Source of the DNA: Nitrospirota bacterium
Lineage (GTDB): Bacteria; Nitrospirota; Nitrospiria; Nitrospirales; Nitrospiraceae
Direction of reading: 5' to 3'
DNA length: 64,000 nucleotides
Assembly: GCA_004296885.1 (NCBI GenBank)
Contig: SCVN01000004.1
Span: 1 to 64,000, forward strand
The position numbers were made by a program, and so were the translations under genes. Position 1 is the first letter of the stretch. Every line of letters begins with the position of its first letter. The notes below the pieces were generated by a model that was given only the letters and a program-made list of their open reading frames with translations, was not told the DNA's origin and did no database searches. Positions 43,055-51,455 of the stretch are shown piece after piece.

Positions 43055-43462
43055 ATGGAAGAAAAATGGAAGGCCAACATGGAGAAGGTCGCCTTCATGA
43101 AACAGTTCCCTGGACTCACCGGGTCCTGGGAGCAGTTGCAGGGGAAGACCATCGAGATCGTCACGCCCCTCCCCTCGAAACCGGGGGCCGCGACGCTGGT
43201 CTGCACCGACGGAACCTTCGTGGTGGCTCCGCCGATCGATGCGCAGCCCCATGAGCTCGGCGAGAGCCTGCGCACCGCGCGCGCCGCGCTGGAACCCAAG
43301 CACCGCGACGCCTATCAGGAATACGATCGGCTGGTCAAGAAAGATCGGGACGCGCTGAAGGCGGCCCGGCTGGAGAAGATCGTCGGCGCCATCCAGAACA
43401 ATCTGGAACACATTCCCGAGCTCAAAGATCGACTACGCAAGCTCGTCAACGAATGGAAATGA
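43055..43462 (+). CDS. Conserved hypothetical protein
   Basis: A 135-residue cytoplasmic protein; GAGGAG lies 5 bases before the ATG at 43055. Beta-rich centre (GKTIEIVTPLPSKPGAATLV) and a long charged helix (EYDRLVKKDRDALKAARLEK). Not recognised. It is 13 bases upstream of a 4Fe-4S protein gene, in the small redox cluster 42.0-43.8 kb. Confidence 0.65.
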   Translation: MEEKWKANMEKVAFMKQFPGLTGSWEQLQGKTIEIVTPLPSKPGAATLVCTDGTFVVAPPIDAQPHELGESLRTARAALEPKHRDAYQEYDRLVKKDRDALKAARLEKIVGAIQNNLEHIPELKDRLRKLVNEWK

Positions 43463-43475
43463 GGATCGCCCGGCC

Positions 43476-43754
43476 ATGAACATGCTGGAGCTGTTCTCCA
43501 AAGCGCTGTTTGAAGGAGTCACGCCCATGATGGTCATCCGCGATCACCTCGTCCGCCATCCCGACCGCTGCACGCACCAAGCCATCTGCATGCCGGTCTG
43601 CCCGACCGGCGCCTGGCTCTCCACCCCGCCGTTCAAATTCGATTCCTCCCGTTGCCTGGAAGGCTGCCGCCTCTGCCTCGACGCCTGCCCGTCTCAGGCC
43701 ATCTACGCGGTCTTCCGAAAAGGCGAGAAGATCCTGGTTCCGCAGAAGAAGTAA
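43476..43754 (+). CDS. Small 4Fe-4S ferredoxin-type protein
   Basis: A 92-residue protein with two Cys groups: CTHQAICMPVCPTG and CLEGCRLCLDACPSQ, the second with an atypical CxxxCxxCxxxC spacing. It should bind one or two 4Fe-4S clusters and transfer electrons. The N terminus (MNMLELFSKALFEGVTPMMV) may help membrane or partner contact. SD is weak (GAGGA 11 bases away). Fourth gene of the small redox cluster. Confidence 0.85.
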   Translation: MNMLELFSKALFEGVTPMMVIRDHLVRHPDRCTHQAICMPVCPTGAWLSTPPFKFDSSRCLEGCRLCLDACPSQAIYAVFRKGEKILVPQKK

Positions 43755-43979
43755 GGCTGGCTCGGTCGGCAAGCGGCGCAAGGATTCAATACGCCATAGC
43801 GCTGCCCACACCATGCCTCACTCCACACGAGCCTCTGAGAAGCGGGGCATGGGACAACACCGTCACCCTTCCAGTCACTAACAGTTCGCGCTAGCCCCTG
43901 CTCCACATCGCCGCCATACACAAGGAAGCCAAGAGATATCTGCAACAAAGGGATGCGTTGGGCCTACTCCACGTAGGTA

Positions 43980-44008
43980 TTGACAGCTAAGCCTGGCCTT
44001 GCTATAGA
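43980..44008 (+). promoter_or_regulatory. Promoter for the two AT-richer lipoprotein genes
   Basis: TTGACA (43980-43985), 17-base spacer, TATAGA (44003-44008); the start is near 44015, followed by AGGAGG before the ATG at 44035. The 280-base gap upstream (43755-44034) otherwise shows only a small hairpin (CCTACtccacGTAGG, 43963-43977). Confidence 0.8.
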
Positions 44009-44034
44009 TCGCCGCCACTAAAGGAGGCGCGAGC

Positions 44035-44400
44035 ATGAGACGTCCACTTACAATTCTAACGTCGCTTTTCCTCTTTACTCTCTCCGCATGTACCTCCACA
44101 GGAAGCCTAGGAATTGTGACGAAACCGGCTTCAGACAATGCCTCCATTCTGAAATCGGGACGGAACATAGAGGAAGTTGGCATTACACAAGGAGAAAGCT
44201 GCCGTTTCTTCCTAATCGCCGTGGTTCCATGGGGCAATGGAACATTCTCCGATGCAGTGAATCAAGCATTGGCTGAAAAAGGAGGCGATGCACTGATCAA
44301 CGTCACTGTGAGTACAAGCCTGTACGGATTCATCCCCATCTACAACGTGTTTTCCTATACCTGCACAAAAGTTGAAGGAATTGCGGTCAAGTTCAAATAA
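44035..44400 (+). CDS. TRL-like lipoprotein
   Basis: A 121-residue lipoprotein; AGGAGG precedes the ATG; lipobox LSAC near residue 18. The pattern GKxxxxxCxxF then GGDALINVTVSTSLYGFIPI and a final VEGIAV matches the TRL-like outer-membrane lipoprotein family. Base composition is more AT-rich than its surroundings. Paired with the PEGA-like lipoprotein 26 bases downstream. Confidence 0.78.
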   Translation: MRRPLTILTSLFLFTLSACTSTGSLGIVTKPASDNASILKSGRNIEEVGITQGESCRFFLIAVVPWGNGTFSDAVNQALAEKGGDALINVTVSTSLYGFIPIYNVFSYTCTKVEGIAVKFK

Positions 44401-44426
44401 TAGTAGAGGATGCTCGGAGGGATACC

Positions 44427-44798
44427 ATGACCCGTAAGATTGCTATCCTGATAGCATTGCCCTTGCTCGGCACTCTTACAGGATGTGCCACCATCGTTAA
44501 CGGAACCTCCCAGGAACTCCACTTCACTTCAGAGCCTACAGCCGCTCAAGTGTTCGTCAACGGAGAGCCTATTGGCTATACTCCCTTGTTAACAAAGATT
44601 CAGAGAAACAATCCGGAGGTGGTCTTAAAAAAGGAGGGGTATCAGAATCAAAACGTCTACCTGGAGTACAAGTTGAGTGGATTTTTCTGGGTAGACTTCT
44701 TTCTATTGCCGCTAGTTGGCCCGATAACAGACACCATTACTGATTCCATGAGCGTGTACGAACCAACTTTCTATCACTCAAAATTGAAGCCCCAGTAA
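44427..44798 (+). CDS. PEGA-domain lipoprotein
   Basis: A 123-residue lipoprotein; GGAGGG precedes the ATG; lipobox LTGC near residue 19. The sequence SEPTAAQVFVNGEPIGYTPL is a clear PEGA repeat; a hydrophobic stretch (FFWVDFFLLPLVGPITDTIT) follows. Like its neighbour it has AT-rich codons. Such lipoproteins are common surface proteins; function unknown. Confidence 0.82.
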   Translation: MTRKIAILIALPLLGTLTGCATIVNGTSQELHFTSEPTAAQVFVNGEPIGYTPLLTKIQRNNPEVVLKKEGYQNQNVYLEYKLSGFFWVDFFLLPLVGPITDTITDSMSVYEPTFYHSKLKPQ

Positions 44799-44809
44799 TG
44801 TGAAACTTC

Positions 44810-45862
44810 TTACATAATCTGTTTTCTCAATCTCCCCCACAGAGCCGTGCCCACGTAGCCGCAGCCGCCCGTGAGTGTCGTCAGCGCCATGATCCGGTAG
44901 ACCTGTCCCTTCGGCATCTTGAGCTTGGCCGTCGCGTCCAGCCAATCGGGCGAGGCGGCGATCCGCTGCAAGGTCGCCCCGGCAAAGAGGATCGGCCACA
45001 TGCAGGCCAGACGGAGCCGAACTTCCCGCCTCGGGATCGCCAGCGTATAGAGCCAGCCTTGGTCCAAATGTTCCAAGGCCAGGCGCACCAGCTTGCCCAG
45101 GATCGGTTTGACCTTGGGTAAATTGTCTTTGCGCAGCAAGTCGCCCGGCATCAGCCCTGCTTCCTGAAGCAATGAGGAGGGAATGTAACAGCGTCCCCGC
45201 CGCAAGTCCCGTGGCAGGTCTTTGAGGATATTGGTGAGCTGGAGCCCTTTGCCGAACCTAACTCCGACCGCAGCCATGCGCTTCTCGTCCCAGGCGGCGA
45301 GTGCCGGCAGGTACGCGCACATCATCCCGGTCCAGAATTCACCCACGCAACCGGCCACATAGTAGGTGTAGCGATCCAGGTCCTCGAGTGCCGGAAGCGC
45401 CGCCAGCCGGTTCTGGTTGTCGCCCGGAAAGGATTGCAGGTCCATCACCATTCCATTGGTCAAGGTCACCATCAACGTGCGGATGCGGGTCCGGTCATCG
45501 GCCTCAAGGTCCAGATACAGGCGGAAGCAGTCTTCCAGTTGCGCCAACAATTGCCGCTCGGACGAATCGGCCTGATGCGGCGTCACTGCTGCTTGGATCG
45601 CCCGTACCTCGCCCCATGAAACTTCATCCGACTTGAACTGGCTCCTGAACTGCTCCAAGAACAGCAGCCGCTGCTCCCGGTCGATCAGATCCGTATCGGC
45701 GATCGTATCGGCTGCCCTGGCAAAGAGATAGGCCAGCCCGATCTGGTCGCGCACGCAACGGGGGAGCACGTTCAAGGTGAGAAAAAAAGACCGGGAGACC
45801 CGCTTGAGGAGATCGTTCAGTAGCACATGTCTGTGAACGGCGGTATGGGCGGCAGCAACCAC
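44810..45862 (-). CDS. Squalene synthase-type prenyltransferase
   Basis: A 350-residue squalene/phytoene synthase family enzyme that couples two farnesyl diphosphates head to head. RVSRSFFLTLNVLPRCVRDQ and AYLFARAADTIADTDLID carry the first Asp motif; LQLTNILKDLPRDLRRGRCY carries the second; YVAGCVGEFW is also typical. The C-terminal membrane-associated part is short. It resembles eukaryote-like squalene synthases found in some bacteria. Squalene would feed hopanoid or sterol synthesis; no cyclase gene is near. GTG start with AGGAA upstream. Confidence 0.9.
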   Translation of the reverse strand: MVAAAHTAVHRHVLLNDLLKRVSRSFFLTLNVLPRCVRDQIGLAYLFARAADTIADTDLIDREQRLLFLEQFRSQFKSDEVSWGEVRAIQAAVTPHQADSSERQLLAQLEDCFRLYLDLEADDRTRIRTLMVTLTNGMVMDLQSFPGDNQNRLAALPALEDLDRYTYYVAGCVGEFWTGMMCAYLPALAAWDEKRMAAVGVRFGKGLQLTNILKDLPRDLRRGRCYIPSSLLQEAGLMPGDLLRKDNLPKVKPILGKLVRLALEHLDQGWLYTLAIPRREVRLRLACMWPILFAGATLQRIAASPDWLDATAKLKMPKGQVYRIMALTTLTGGCGYVGTALWGRLRKQIM

Positions 45863-45874
45863 GCTGGTCGATTC

Positions 45875-46297
45875 CTAGCGGACTTCCAGGCGACCTTCCA
45901 TGCCTTTTTCCCGATGGCCGGGCAAGAACAGCAACTTCTTGTCGCAATAAAACAGGTAGACGCCTGGCTGTATGGGCGTGAAGCGAACGGTCACGGTCTT
46001 GCCCGCACCGACGTCCTGTTCGACGGCCAGTTCTTTGATGATGAAGTTATGCGGCGTGATCGTCGTGACGCTGGTCAGCGTCAACTCCACCGGCTTGCCT
46101 GCCTGGACGATTAGACGGTCGGGACTATATGAATAGCTGTCCAGGGTGATGGTGGCCCGTTGGACCCCATCGGCGCCCGGCTCCAGGGTCGCCGGCTCTC
46201 CGGCCCAAGCCACGGCAACGGCATTGACCCAGGCGACAAGCACTATCCAGAGGACCGTTCTGGCCCAAAGAGCGCGGGAGACACAAGAGCCGTTCAT
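45875..46297 (-). CDS. Exported cupredoxin-like copper protein
   Basis: A 140-residue protein with a signal peptide ending near AVAWAGEP. Cupredoxin pattern: DRLIVQAGKPVELTLTS, His in TPHNFII, VRFTPIQPGVYLFYCD with the Cys, then His and Met in LPGHREKGMEG. A type 1 copper site is expected, for electron transfer in the periplasm. It lies 12 bases upstream of the squalene synthase gene on the same strand, an unexplained pairing. Confidence 0.88.
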   Translation of the reverse strand: MNGSCVSRALWARTVLWIVLVAWVNAVAVAWAGEPATLEPGADGVQRATITLDSYSYSPDRLIVQAGKPVELTLTSVTTITPHNFIIKELAVEQDVGAGKTVTVRFTPIQPGVYLFYCDKKLLFLPGHREKGMEGRLEVR

Positions 46298-46598
46298 GGC
46301 CTTCTCTAGTAACAGAAGCAGTCAGGCGCGTCAACCGATTCAACCCAAGGAATCAGCAACTTGGCCCATCTGAAAGCTCAGGTGGAGCCTTGACGAACCG
46401 AAGAACGGCGTTATCTGCCTCCCCAACATGGCCACCAGGGATAGGGCCACAGATGTTTTTTTACCCTGAGGCTTGTATAATGAACACCAGTCCATCTGTT
46501 ATGCCACCGTGCATATTTGCCTAGCAAGGAACAACAACTTCTCCCGGCATAGCTGAATCGACGTGCCGGACTCAAGCAAGTTTAGTAGGAGGAATGAC
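46298..46598. other. Intergenic region with a possible htpX promoter
   Basis: 301 bases between the divergent cupredoxin and htpX genes. TATAAT at 46476-46481 suits a plus-strand promoter for htpX, but I find no convincing -35. Nothing else is supported. Confidence 0.4.
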
Positions 46599-47486
46599 AT
46601 GAAGTGGTTGAAGGGCATGGCTCTATTACTGATCGCCAACGTGTTGATTTTCGTCACGTTGTCGATTTCGTTCCATGTGTTGGTCAATTTTATCCTGCCG
46701 GCCTTTGGCATTGATGTCCGCGGGGCGGTCAACCAGCAGGATCTGGTCTGGGCCATGGTCATCGGATTCGGGGGCGCGTTCCTCAGCCTGGCCTTCTCGA
46801 AGCAAATGGCCCGGTCCATGCTGGAGTGCTATCAGATCACCCAGCCCAAGTCCCAAGCCGAGCACGTGATCTATTCGACGGTGCAGGACATCGCCCAGCG
46901 GGTCGGCATCAAAATGCCGGAAGTCTGGGTCTACGAAGGGGAAGACCCGAACGCGTTTGCCACGGGCCCCACGAAGAATAATTCGATGGTGGCCGTGTCC
47001 ACCGGCTTGTTGAGCCACCTCAACGAACAGGAAGTGCGGGCGGTCTTGGCCCACGAAATGGGCCATGTCTACAACGGCGACATGTTCACCACGACGGTCC
47101 TCGCTGGCCTGATGAACACGTTCGTGTACTTCATCAGCCGCTGGGTCTATCGGAACCTTGCCGAGCGCAACGAGATGTTGGCCTTTGGCGTCTACATGTT
47201 CCTACAGATCGTCCTGTCCTTCCTGGCCATGATCCCGATCAGCTGGTTCTCGCGCCGGCGGGAGTTCGGGGCCGACGCATTTTCCGCCAAGGCCTATGGA
47301 CGCGACGGGATGATTGCGGCGCTGCGGGCCATCGACCGATGGGTCAACCGGGCCCAGGTGGAGTACACCACCCAGGACGCCCTGGCCACCATGAAGATTT
47401 CCGGCAAGTCCAACGGGTTCATGCACCTGTTCGCCACGCACCCGCCGATCGAAGAGCGGATTGCGGCGCTCCAACGGCTGTCATAA
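46599..47486 (+). CDS. htpX: Membrane zinc protease HtpX
   Basis: A 295-residue M48 protease. The ATG at 46599 follows AGGAGG. Two N-terminal membrane helices, then the zinc site LAHEMGHVYNGD, two more helices (TVLAGLMNTFVYFISRWVYR; YMFLQIVLSFLAMIPISWF) and the third ligand Glu in RREFGADAFSAKAYGR. It degrades misfolded membrane proteins. Normal length; SHPPIEERI-like ending (THPPIEERIAALQRL). Followed by a glutathione peroxidase gene 16 bases away, a plausible stress pair. Confidence 0.96.
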   Translation: MKWLKGMALLLIANVLIFVTLSISFHVLVNFILPAFGIDVRGAVNQQDLVWAMVIGFGGAFLSLAFSKQMARSMLECYQITQPKSQAEHVIYSTVQDIAQRVGIKMPEVWVYEGEDPNAFATGPTKNNSMVAVSTGLLSHLNEQEVRAVLAHEMGHVYNGDMFTTTVLAGLMNTFVYFISRWVYRNLAERNEMLAFGVYMFLQIVLSFLAMIPISWFSRRREFGADAFSAKAYGRDGMIAALRAIDRWVNRAQVEYTTQDALATMKISGKSNGFMHLFATHPPIEERIAALQRLS

Positions 47487-47502
47487 GCGGAGGGAGGCTC
47501 CC

Positions 47503-48114
47503 ATGCACGGCGCGCGCGCATCCACCGGTGCTGTGTGGTTGTTCGTGGGGCTCGTACTAGGCTGCAGCCCAAGCTATTCGCTGGCGGAGGAACCGCCGGG
47601 CGGGAAAGGGCCGATTCTGATGGCTGCGCAAACCGGTTCGGTGTACGACTTCACGCTAAACGACATCGACGGCAAGCCCCTGTCGCTCGGCCAGTTCAAG
47701 GGGAAGGTCCTGTTGCTGGTCAACACCGCCAGCTTCTGCGGGAACACCCCCCAGTACGCGGACATGCAGGAGATGTACGAACGCTATCAGGCGAAGGGCC
47801 TGGAGATTCTGGCCTTTCCCGCCAACAATTTCGGCCAGCAGGAGCCGGGCACCAACCAGGAAATCAAGAGTTTCTGTTACACCAAGTACAGCCTGACCTT
47901 TCCGCTGTTCATGAAGATCAGCGTGAAGGGCGGCGACAAACATCCCCTCTACCACTACCTCACCGAACAGAGCCCGTTCCCGGGCGAAGTGGAGTGGAAT
48001 TTCCAGAAGTACCTGGTGGACCGCAAGGGCAACGTCGTGGCCCGCTACCAGCACCGCACCAAACCTCTGGCCGATGAGATCGTACGGGACGTGGAGCGGG
48101 AATTGGCGAAGTAG
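47503..48114 (+). CDS. Exported glutathione peroxidase family protein
   Basis: A 203-residue protein with an N-terminal signal sequence (GLVLGCSPSYSLAEEP, possibly a lipobox at LGC). The GPx fold: VNTASFCGNTPQYADMQEMY with the catalytic Cys, FPANNFGQQEPGTNQEI with the Gln, VEWNFQKYLVDRKGNVV with the Trp/Asn. Cys replaces selenocysteine, so it is a thioredoxin-type peroxidase removing periplasmic hydroperoxides. GGAGGGAGG precedes the ATG. Confidence 0.93.
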   Translation: MHGARASTGAVWLFVGLVLGCSPSYSLAEEPPGGKGPILMAAQTGSVYDFTLNDIDGKPLSLGQFKGKVLLLVNTASFCGNTPQYADMQEMYERYQAKGLEILAFPANNFGQQEPGTNQEIKSFCYTKYSLTFPLFMKISVKGGDKHPLYHYLTEQSPFPGEVEWNFQKYLVDRKGNVVARYQHRTKPLADEIVRDVERELAK

Positions 48115-48176
48115 TTCACCGTTGACAGTACTCAGTTATCAGTAAAACTTCCTCACTGAAAACTGACGACTGATCA

Positions 48177-48449
48177 CTAAGCTTTCTTGATGAAGCCGAT
48201 GTGCTCCCGGTATTGCTGGATGGCGGCCGCAAGGGATTTTCCGCCGAGGGGAATATTGGCGTCCAGCGTATCCTCGATGGCCGGATCGTCGATGACGACA
48301 TCGTAGCGATCCTGGACGTTGGTCAGGACCATCCCTTTCCCCACGTCGCGCGGCAGAAAGATCTCCTTCCACACTTCCTTTTCGACCAGACACACATCCT
48401 TGAACCGCTCATACAGCAGCGCCAGCTTCTCCGGGTCCGTCACTTTCAT
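48177..48449 (-). CDS. Conserved hypothetical protein
   Basis: A 90-residue soluble protein: TDPEKLALLYERFKDVCLVE, then PLGGKSLAAAIQQYREHIGF near the end. AAGGAG lies 11 bases before the ATG. No family recognised. The FmdB-like gene lies 58 bases upstream on the same strand. Confidence 0.65.
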   Translation of the reverse strand: MKVTDPEKLALLYERFKDVCLVEKEVWKEIFLPRDVGKGMVLTNVQDRYDVVIDDPAIEDTLDANIPLGGKSLAAAIQQYREHIGFIKKA

Positions 48450-48507
48450 TCGTCCACGTTCTCCTTCATGCCTTGCGGTTTACGCCTGACGCTGCGCGCC
48501 TCGCGGT

Positions 48508-48783
48508 TCAATGCTCGTGCCCGCAGGGCCCCTCACCGCCCGAGCCATCCCCCATGTCCGACGGAGCCGGAAGGCCCGTCATGTTCAAGGGGGTCGGATC
48601 GGGAGACGAGACCCCCACGGCTCCCGACCGGGCGGCAAAGGAAGAAAAGATCCGCGTGATCGGAGCGCCGCACTCCCGACACTCGGCCAGACTCGCCTCG
48701 GTCATGCGTTGCAGATATTCCTTGCGCCGCGCACAAGGAGGCTGACGCAGGCACCGCTCCGCCATATATTCATACATCGGCAT
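48508..48783 (-). CDS. FmdB-like zinc-ribbon protein
   Basis: A 91-residue protein that begins MPMYEYMAERCL, like FmdB zinc ribbons, with RCLRQPPC and later AECRECGAPITRIFSSF as the two Cys pairs; the first pair is spaced wider than usual. The Gly/Ser/Pro-rich tail ends in CGHEH, which could add a metal site. GAGG precedes the ATG. Function of the family is unsettled. Confidence 0.72.
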   Translation of the reverse strand: MPMYEYMAERCLRQPPCARRKEYLQRMTEASLAECRECGAPITRIFSSFAARSGAVGVSSPDPTPLNMTGLPAPSDMGDGSGGEGPCGHEH

Positions 48784-48815
48784 AACGCCTCGCTACGACC
48801 GTCGCAGGATGAAGA

Positions 48816-49475
48816 TTACCGGGGAGGAGATGCGGACTTGGCAGGCTGATCGCTGATCTGAAAGCGCATCGTCCCGACCTGGTTCACCGCATGAAACGCC
48901 TGTTGTCCCTCCGGGCTGATGAAGATCTTTACCAGATAGGAGCCCTGCTTCCACCCGTCGACCGGCTGCTTCAATTCCAAAAACCCCTGTTTTTCATGCC
49001 AGGGCACGAATAGGGAATCCTTCCCCACCGGCTGGTCCGACAACTTGCCCTGGGCATCCTCCAGGAACCACATCGCACCGAATGTTGCCGGGTCTTCCAG
49101 CGTAGGCACTTCAAACACGATATAGACAGCCGAGGTATCCGGAGGAAACACGGATGTCCCAGGTTCGATCGGCTTCAGGCGGGGGTCCTGGGTATACCAG
49201 CCCTTGCGGCCGAACGTATCCCATTCCACCTCGTAGCCCTTGGCCATGACGATCCAGGTGAACAGCGATTGCGGCACATTGCGCTTCTGGAGGTCTAGGG
49301 ACGGCATCTTGGTCTCGTCTACCGCCGTCTCCGCCTGTTCCTTTGGAGCCAGCAACTCGCGCGCCTCAACCACTCCGTGCGCACCTCCCACGAGGGCACA
49401 CAAAAGCGCCCATGCGGGCAGCCGAATCGCCCCTCCCCCGAGCATAAAAGGCCTCGTAACCCCGATCCCCATCAT
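48816..49475 (-). CDS. Exported protein of unknown function
   Basis: A 219-residue protein with a signal peptide (LLCALVGGAHGVVEARE). The mature part is beta-rich: SLFTWIVMAKGYEVEWDTFG, TSAVYIVFEVPTLEDPATFG, GFLELKQPVDGWKQGSYLVK, IFISPEGQQAFHAVNQVGTM. Not recognised. The initiator has no SD, and the promoter at 49482-49510 places +1 exactly at the ATG, so a leaderless transcript is likely. Divergent from the MFS gene. Confidence 0.7.
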   Translation of the reverse strand: MMGIGVTRPFMLGGGAIRLPAWALLCALVGGAHGVVEARELLAPKEQAETAVDETKMPSLDLQKRNVPQSLFTWIVMAKGYEVEWDTFGRKGWYTQDPRLKPIEPGTSVFPPDTSAVYIVFEVPTLEDPATFGAMWFLEDAQGKLSDQPVGKDSLFVPWHEKQGFLELKQPVDGWKQGSYLVKIFISPEGQQAFHAVNQVGTMRFQISDQPAKSASPPR

Positions 49476-49481
49476 GAAAAT

Positions 49482-49510
49482 AGCCTACTGCAAGAGGGGG
49501 TGCATTGCAA
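49482..49510 (-). promoter_or_regulatory. Promoter giving a leaderless transcript
   Basis: Minus strand TTGCAA (49510-49505), 17-base spacer, TAGGCT (49487-49482). The predicted +1 is 49475, the A of the ATG. Confidence 0.5.
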
Positions 49511-49536
49511 CTGACGGCGCCAGCGGCCGGCTCGTC

Positions 49537-49545
49537 TGTTATAAT
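49537..49545 (+). promoter_or_regulatory. Extended -10 promoter for the MFS gene
   Basis: TGTTATAAT (TG at 49537-49538, TATAAT at 49540-49545) is a perfect extended -10, so no -35 is needed. The start is near 49552, about 88 nt before the ATG at 49640. Confidence 0.7.
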
Positions 49546-49639
49546 GGCGCAAGTCGGTTCTCCGCCCCCCCCCCGCAGAGTCGGCCGCGCACGTTCGGAT
49601 GCGCCCTCCTTCACGACTCCAGACATAGTGGAAGACCGG

Positions 49640-51016
49640 ATGAGCAAGACGACGGACGACCGGTACGACATACGAGAACAGAGCCGGCGCGCCGGCCTCC
49701 GCGACGGAGCCTTTTACGCCGCCGCGCAAGGCGGAGGGGAGAACTATCTCTCCGCCTTCGCTCTGCTCCTCCACGCCACCCCTTTGCAGATCGGGTTGCT
49801 GTCGGCCCTTCCCCAGCTGGTGGGCACCTGGGCCCAGTTGATCTCGGTCAAAGTCTTGAACCGACTCCGGCACCGCAAGACGATCATACTGGCTGGCGCC
49901 GGAAGCCAGACGTTCTTTTGGTTGCCGCTCGTGGCCCTCCCCCTCATGTTTCCGGACTACGGGGCCTGGCTGCTGATCGCCTGCGCGGTAGGCTACTTCG
50001 CCTTGGGCCATTTCATCGTGCCGGCCTGGCACAGCCTCATTACGGATTTGATCGAGCCCAACGAACGAGGAGCCTATTTTGCCCGCCGGGCCAAAATCAT
50101 GGCCGTCACCAACTTCTCGGCCCTCTGCCTGGCCGGGCTGATCCTCCAATCGGCCCAGACCTCGGACATCCCCTGGTCCTGGGCCGGATTCGCCGTGATT
50201 TTCCTCCTGGCCGCCGCCGCCAGGGCCGGCTCCACCTCCGCTCTGGCCCGTATCGACGAAGCCACCGCCACCGCCACGTGCGAAGCGGAGGTGCACCTGC
50301 TGGACTTTTTACGCCACGAGCGCAGCGTGAACTTCAAGCGGTTCCTGCTGTTTTCCGGTCTCATGCACGTCTGTGTCCTGATCGCCGGCCCCTATTTCGT
50401 GATTTACATGATCCGGGATTTGCACTTCACCTACCTGGAGTATGGAACCTGGCTGGCGGCCGGCGTCCTGGGGCAGTTCCTCACGCTCAAACCCTGGGGC
50501 TTGATCAGCGATCGGTATGGGAACAAGAAGCTCATGGTGGTGACCGGACTCGCGGTGCCGATCCTGCCCATGCTCTACTTGCTCTCTACCAACCTGGCCT
50601 TTCTCGTCCTCGTAAATTTATTGGGGGGCATCGTCTGGGCTGGTCTCGCGCTCGGCCTGCAAAACTACGTCTTCGACGCCGTGCGCGCGGAGGACCGGGC
50701 GAAAGGCGTCGCGGTCTGGCATACGATCAACGCCATCGGCTGGTTTGTCGGCGCCATGGTGGGAGGCTGGCTGGCAACCGTGACGCCCGCGGAGATTCAT
50801 TGGGCCGGCGTAAACGTGCAGTTGGCCTCGAATTTGCCGGTGGTCTTCTTTCTCTCCGGCCTCCTCCGGCTGATCGTGTCTCTCACGTTACTGGGCACCT
50901 TCGGCGAAGCGCGCGCGGTTGAAGCAATCTCGCACCGGCAACTCCTGACGAAGTTGCCCCTCGTCAAACCGCTCAGCGAGGCCCTCGGCAAACGTGAGCG
51001 CGGCGGGGAAGCCTGA
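49640..51016 (+). CDS. MFS transporter
   Basis: A 458-residue membrane protein with about 12 hydrophobic segments. RAGLRDGAFYAAAQGGGENY opens it, AYFARRAKIMAVTNFSALCL follows in the N half, and KPWGLISDRYGNKKLMVVTG is the MFS loop motif (GxxxDRxGxxK) in the second half. Substrate unknown; it resembles broad MFS_1 members. Start: ATG at 49640 with a weak GGAAGA 7 bases upstream; a GTG 12 bases earlier is possible. Confidence 0.88.
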   Translation: MSKTTDDRYDIREQSRRAGLRDGAFYAAAQGGGENYLSAFALLLHATPLQIGLLSALPQLVGTWAQLISVKVLNRLRHRKTIILAGAGSQTFFWLPLVALPLMFPDYGAWLLIACAVGYFALGHFIVPAWHSLITDLIEPNERGAYFARRAKIMAVTNFSALCLAGLILQSAQTSDIPWSWAGFAVIFLLAAAARAGSTSALARIDEATATATCEAEVHLLDFLRHERSVNFKRFLLFSGLMHVCVLIAGPYFVIYMIRDLHFTYLEYGTWLAAGVLGQFLTLKPWGLISDRYGNKKLMVVTGLAVPILPMLYLLSTNLAFLVLVNLLGGIVWAGLALGLQNYVFDAVRAEDRAKGVAVWHTINAIGWFVGAMVGGWLATVTPAEIHWAGVNVQLASNLPVVFFLSGLLRLIVSLTLLGTFGEARAVEAISHRQLLTKLPLVKPLSEALGKRERGGEA

Positions 51017-51048
51017 CGCTCGAACGGCCTTAGCCTATCCTTGTCCTG

Positions 51049-51255
51049 TCAGTGCATCATCCCGTGGGAAGAGCCTTGCGGGCCTTGTCCCCGCTCCGCT
51101 TCCTCCTGCTTCATCTTTTCGTTGAATTGATCGGCATGGTTCCGAATGTCCTTCTGAGGAACCGGTTGGGGAGGCTCCGCGCAACCGACGAGCGACAGAC
51201 TTCCAAGCATCACCGCCGCGGCCAACATTCCGAACAGACGTTCCGATCTCTCCAT
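51049..51255 (-). CDS. Small lipoprotein
   Basis: A 68-residue lipoprotein; GGAGGA precedes the ATG; lipobox VGC near residue 25. The mature part is a short charged tail (NHADQFNEKMKQEEAERGQG) ending in HGMMH, which might bind metal. Convergent with the MFS gene, 32 bases apart. No family recognised. Confidence 0.7.
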   Translation of the reverse strand: MERSERLFGMLAAAVMLGSLSLVGCAEPPQPVPQKDIRNHADQFNEKMKQEEAERGQGPQGSSHGMMH

Positions 51256-51420
51256 GACGCTTCCTCCTTCAATACGGTTCGCGCCTCAGCGGATCTATTA
51301 TGCAATACCATGTCGTGACTTGCCAGCCTGCCACGAATATGTGAGGCCATCACCATGGGGCCAAGAGGCAAACTTCATTGACAAGCAACCGGCGACCTGT
51401 GTACCCTGTCCAAACCTAGA

Positions 51421-51454
51421 GGGCCTCCTTGAGCCCGCCGACGGAGGCTCTTTT
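51421..51454 (+). promoter_or_regulatory. Hairpin that hides the Shine-Dalgarno, with a T tract
   Basis: GGGCCTCC (51421-51428) pairs with GGAGGCTC (51443-51450), all eight positions with one G-T wobble, and TTTT follows. The 3' arm contains the only SD (GGAGG, 51443-51447) of the gene that starts at 51456. The element could act as an intrinsic terminator or as a translation switch. TTGACA at 51378-51383 may be the -35 of a promoter before it. Confidence 0.55.
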
Positions 51455-51455
51455 A

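Noticed and set aside
48115-48176. Short repeated ACTGA/TCAGT motifs after the glutathione peroxidase gene
   Set aside because: Low-complexity similarity in 60 bases; no hairpin with a U tract and no copy elsewhere in the window.
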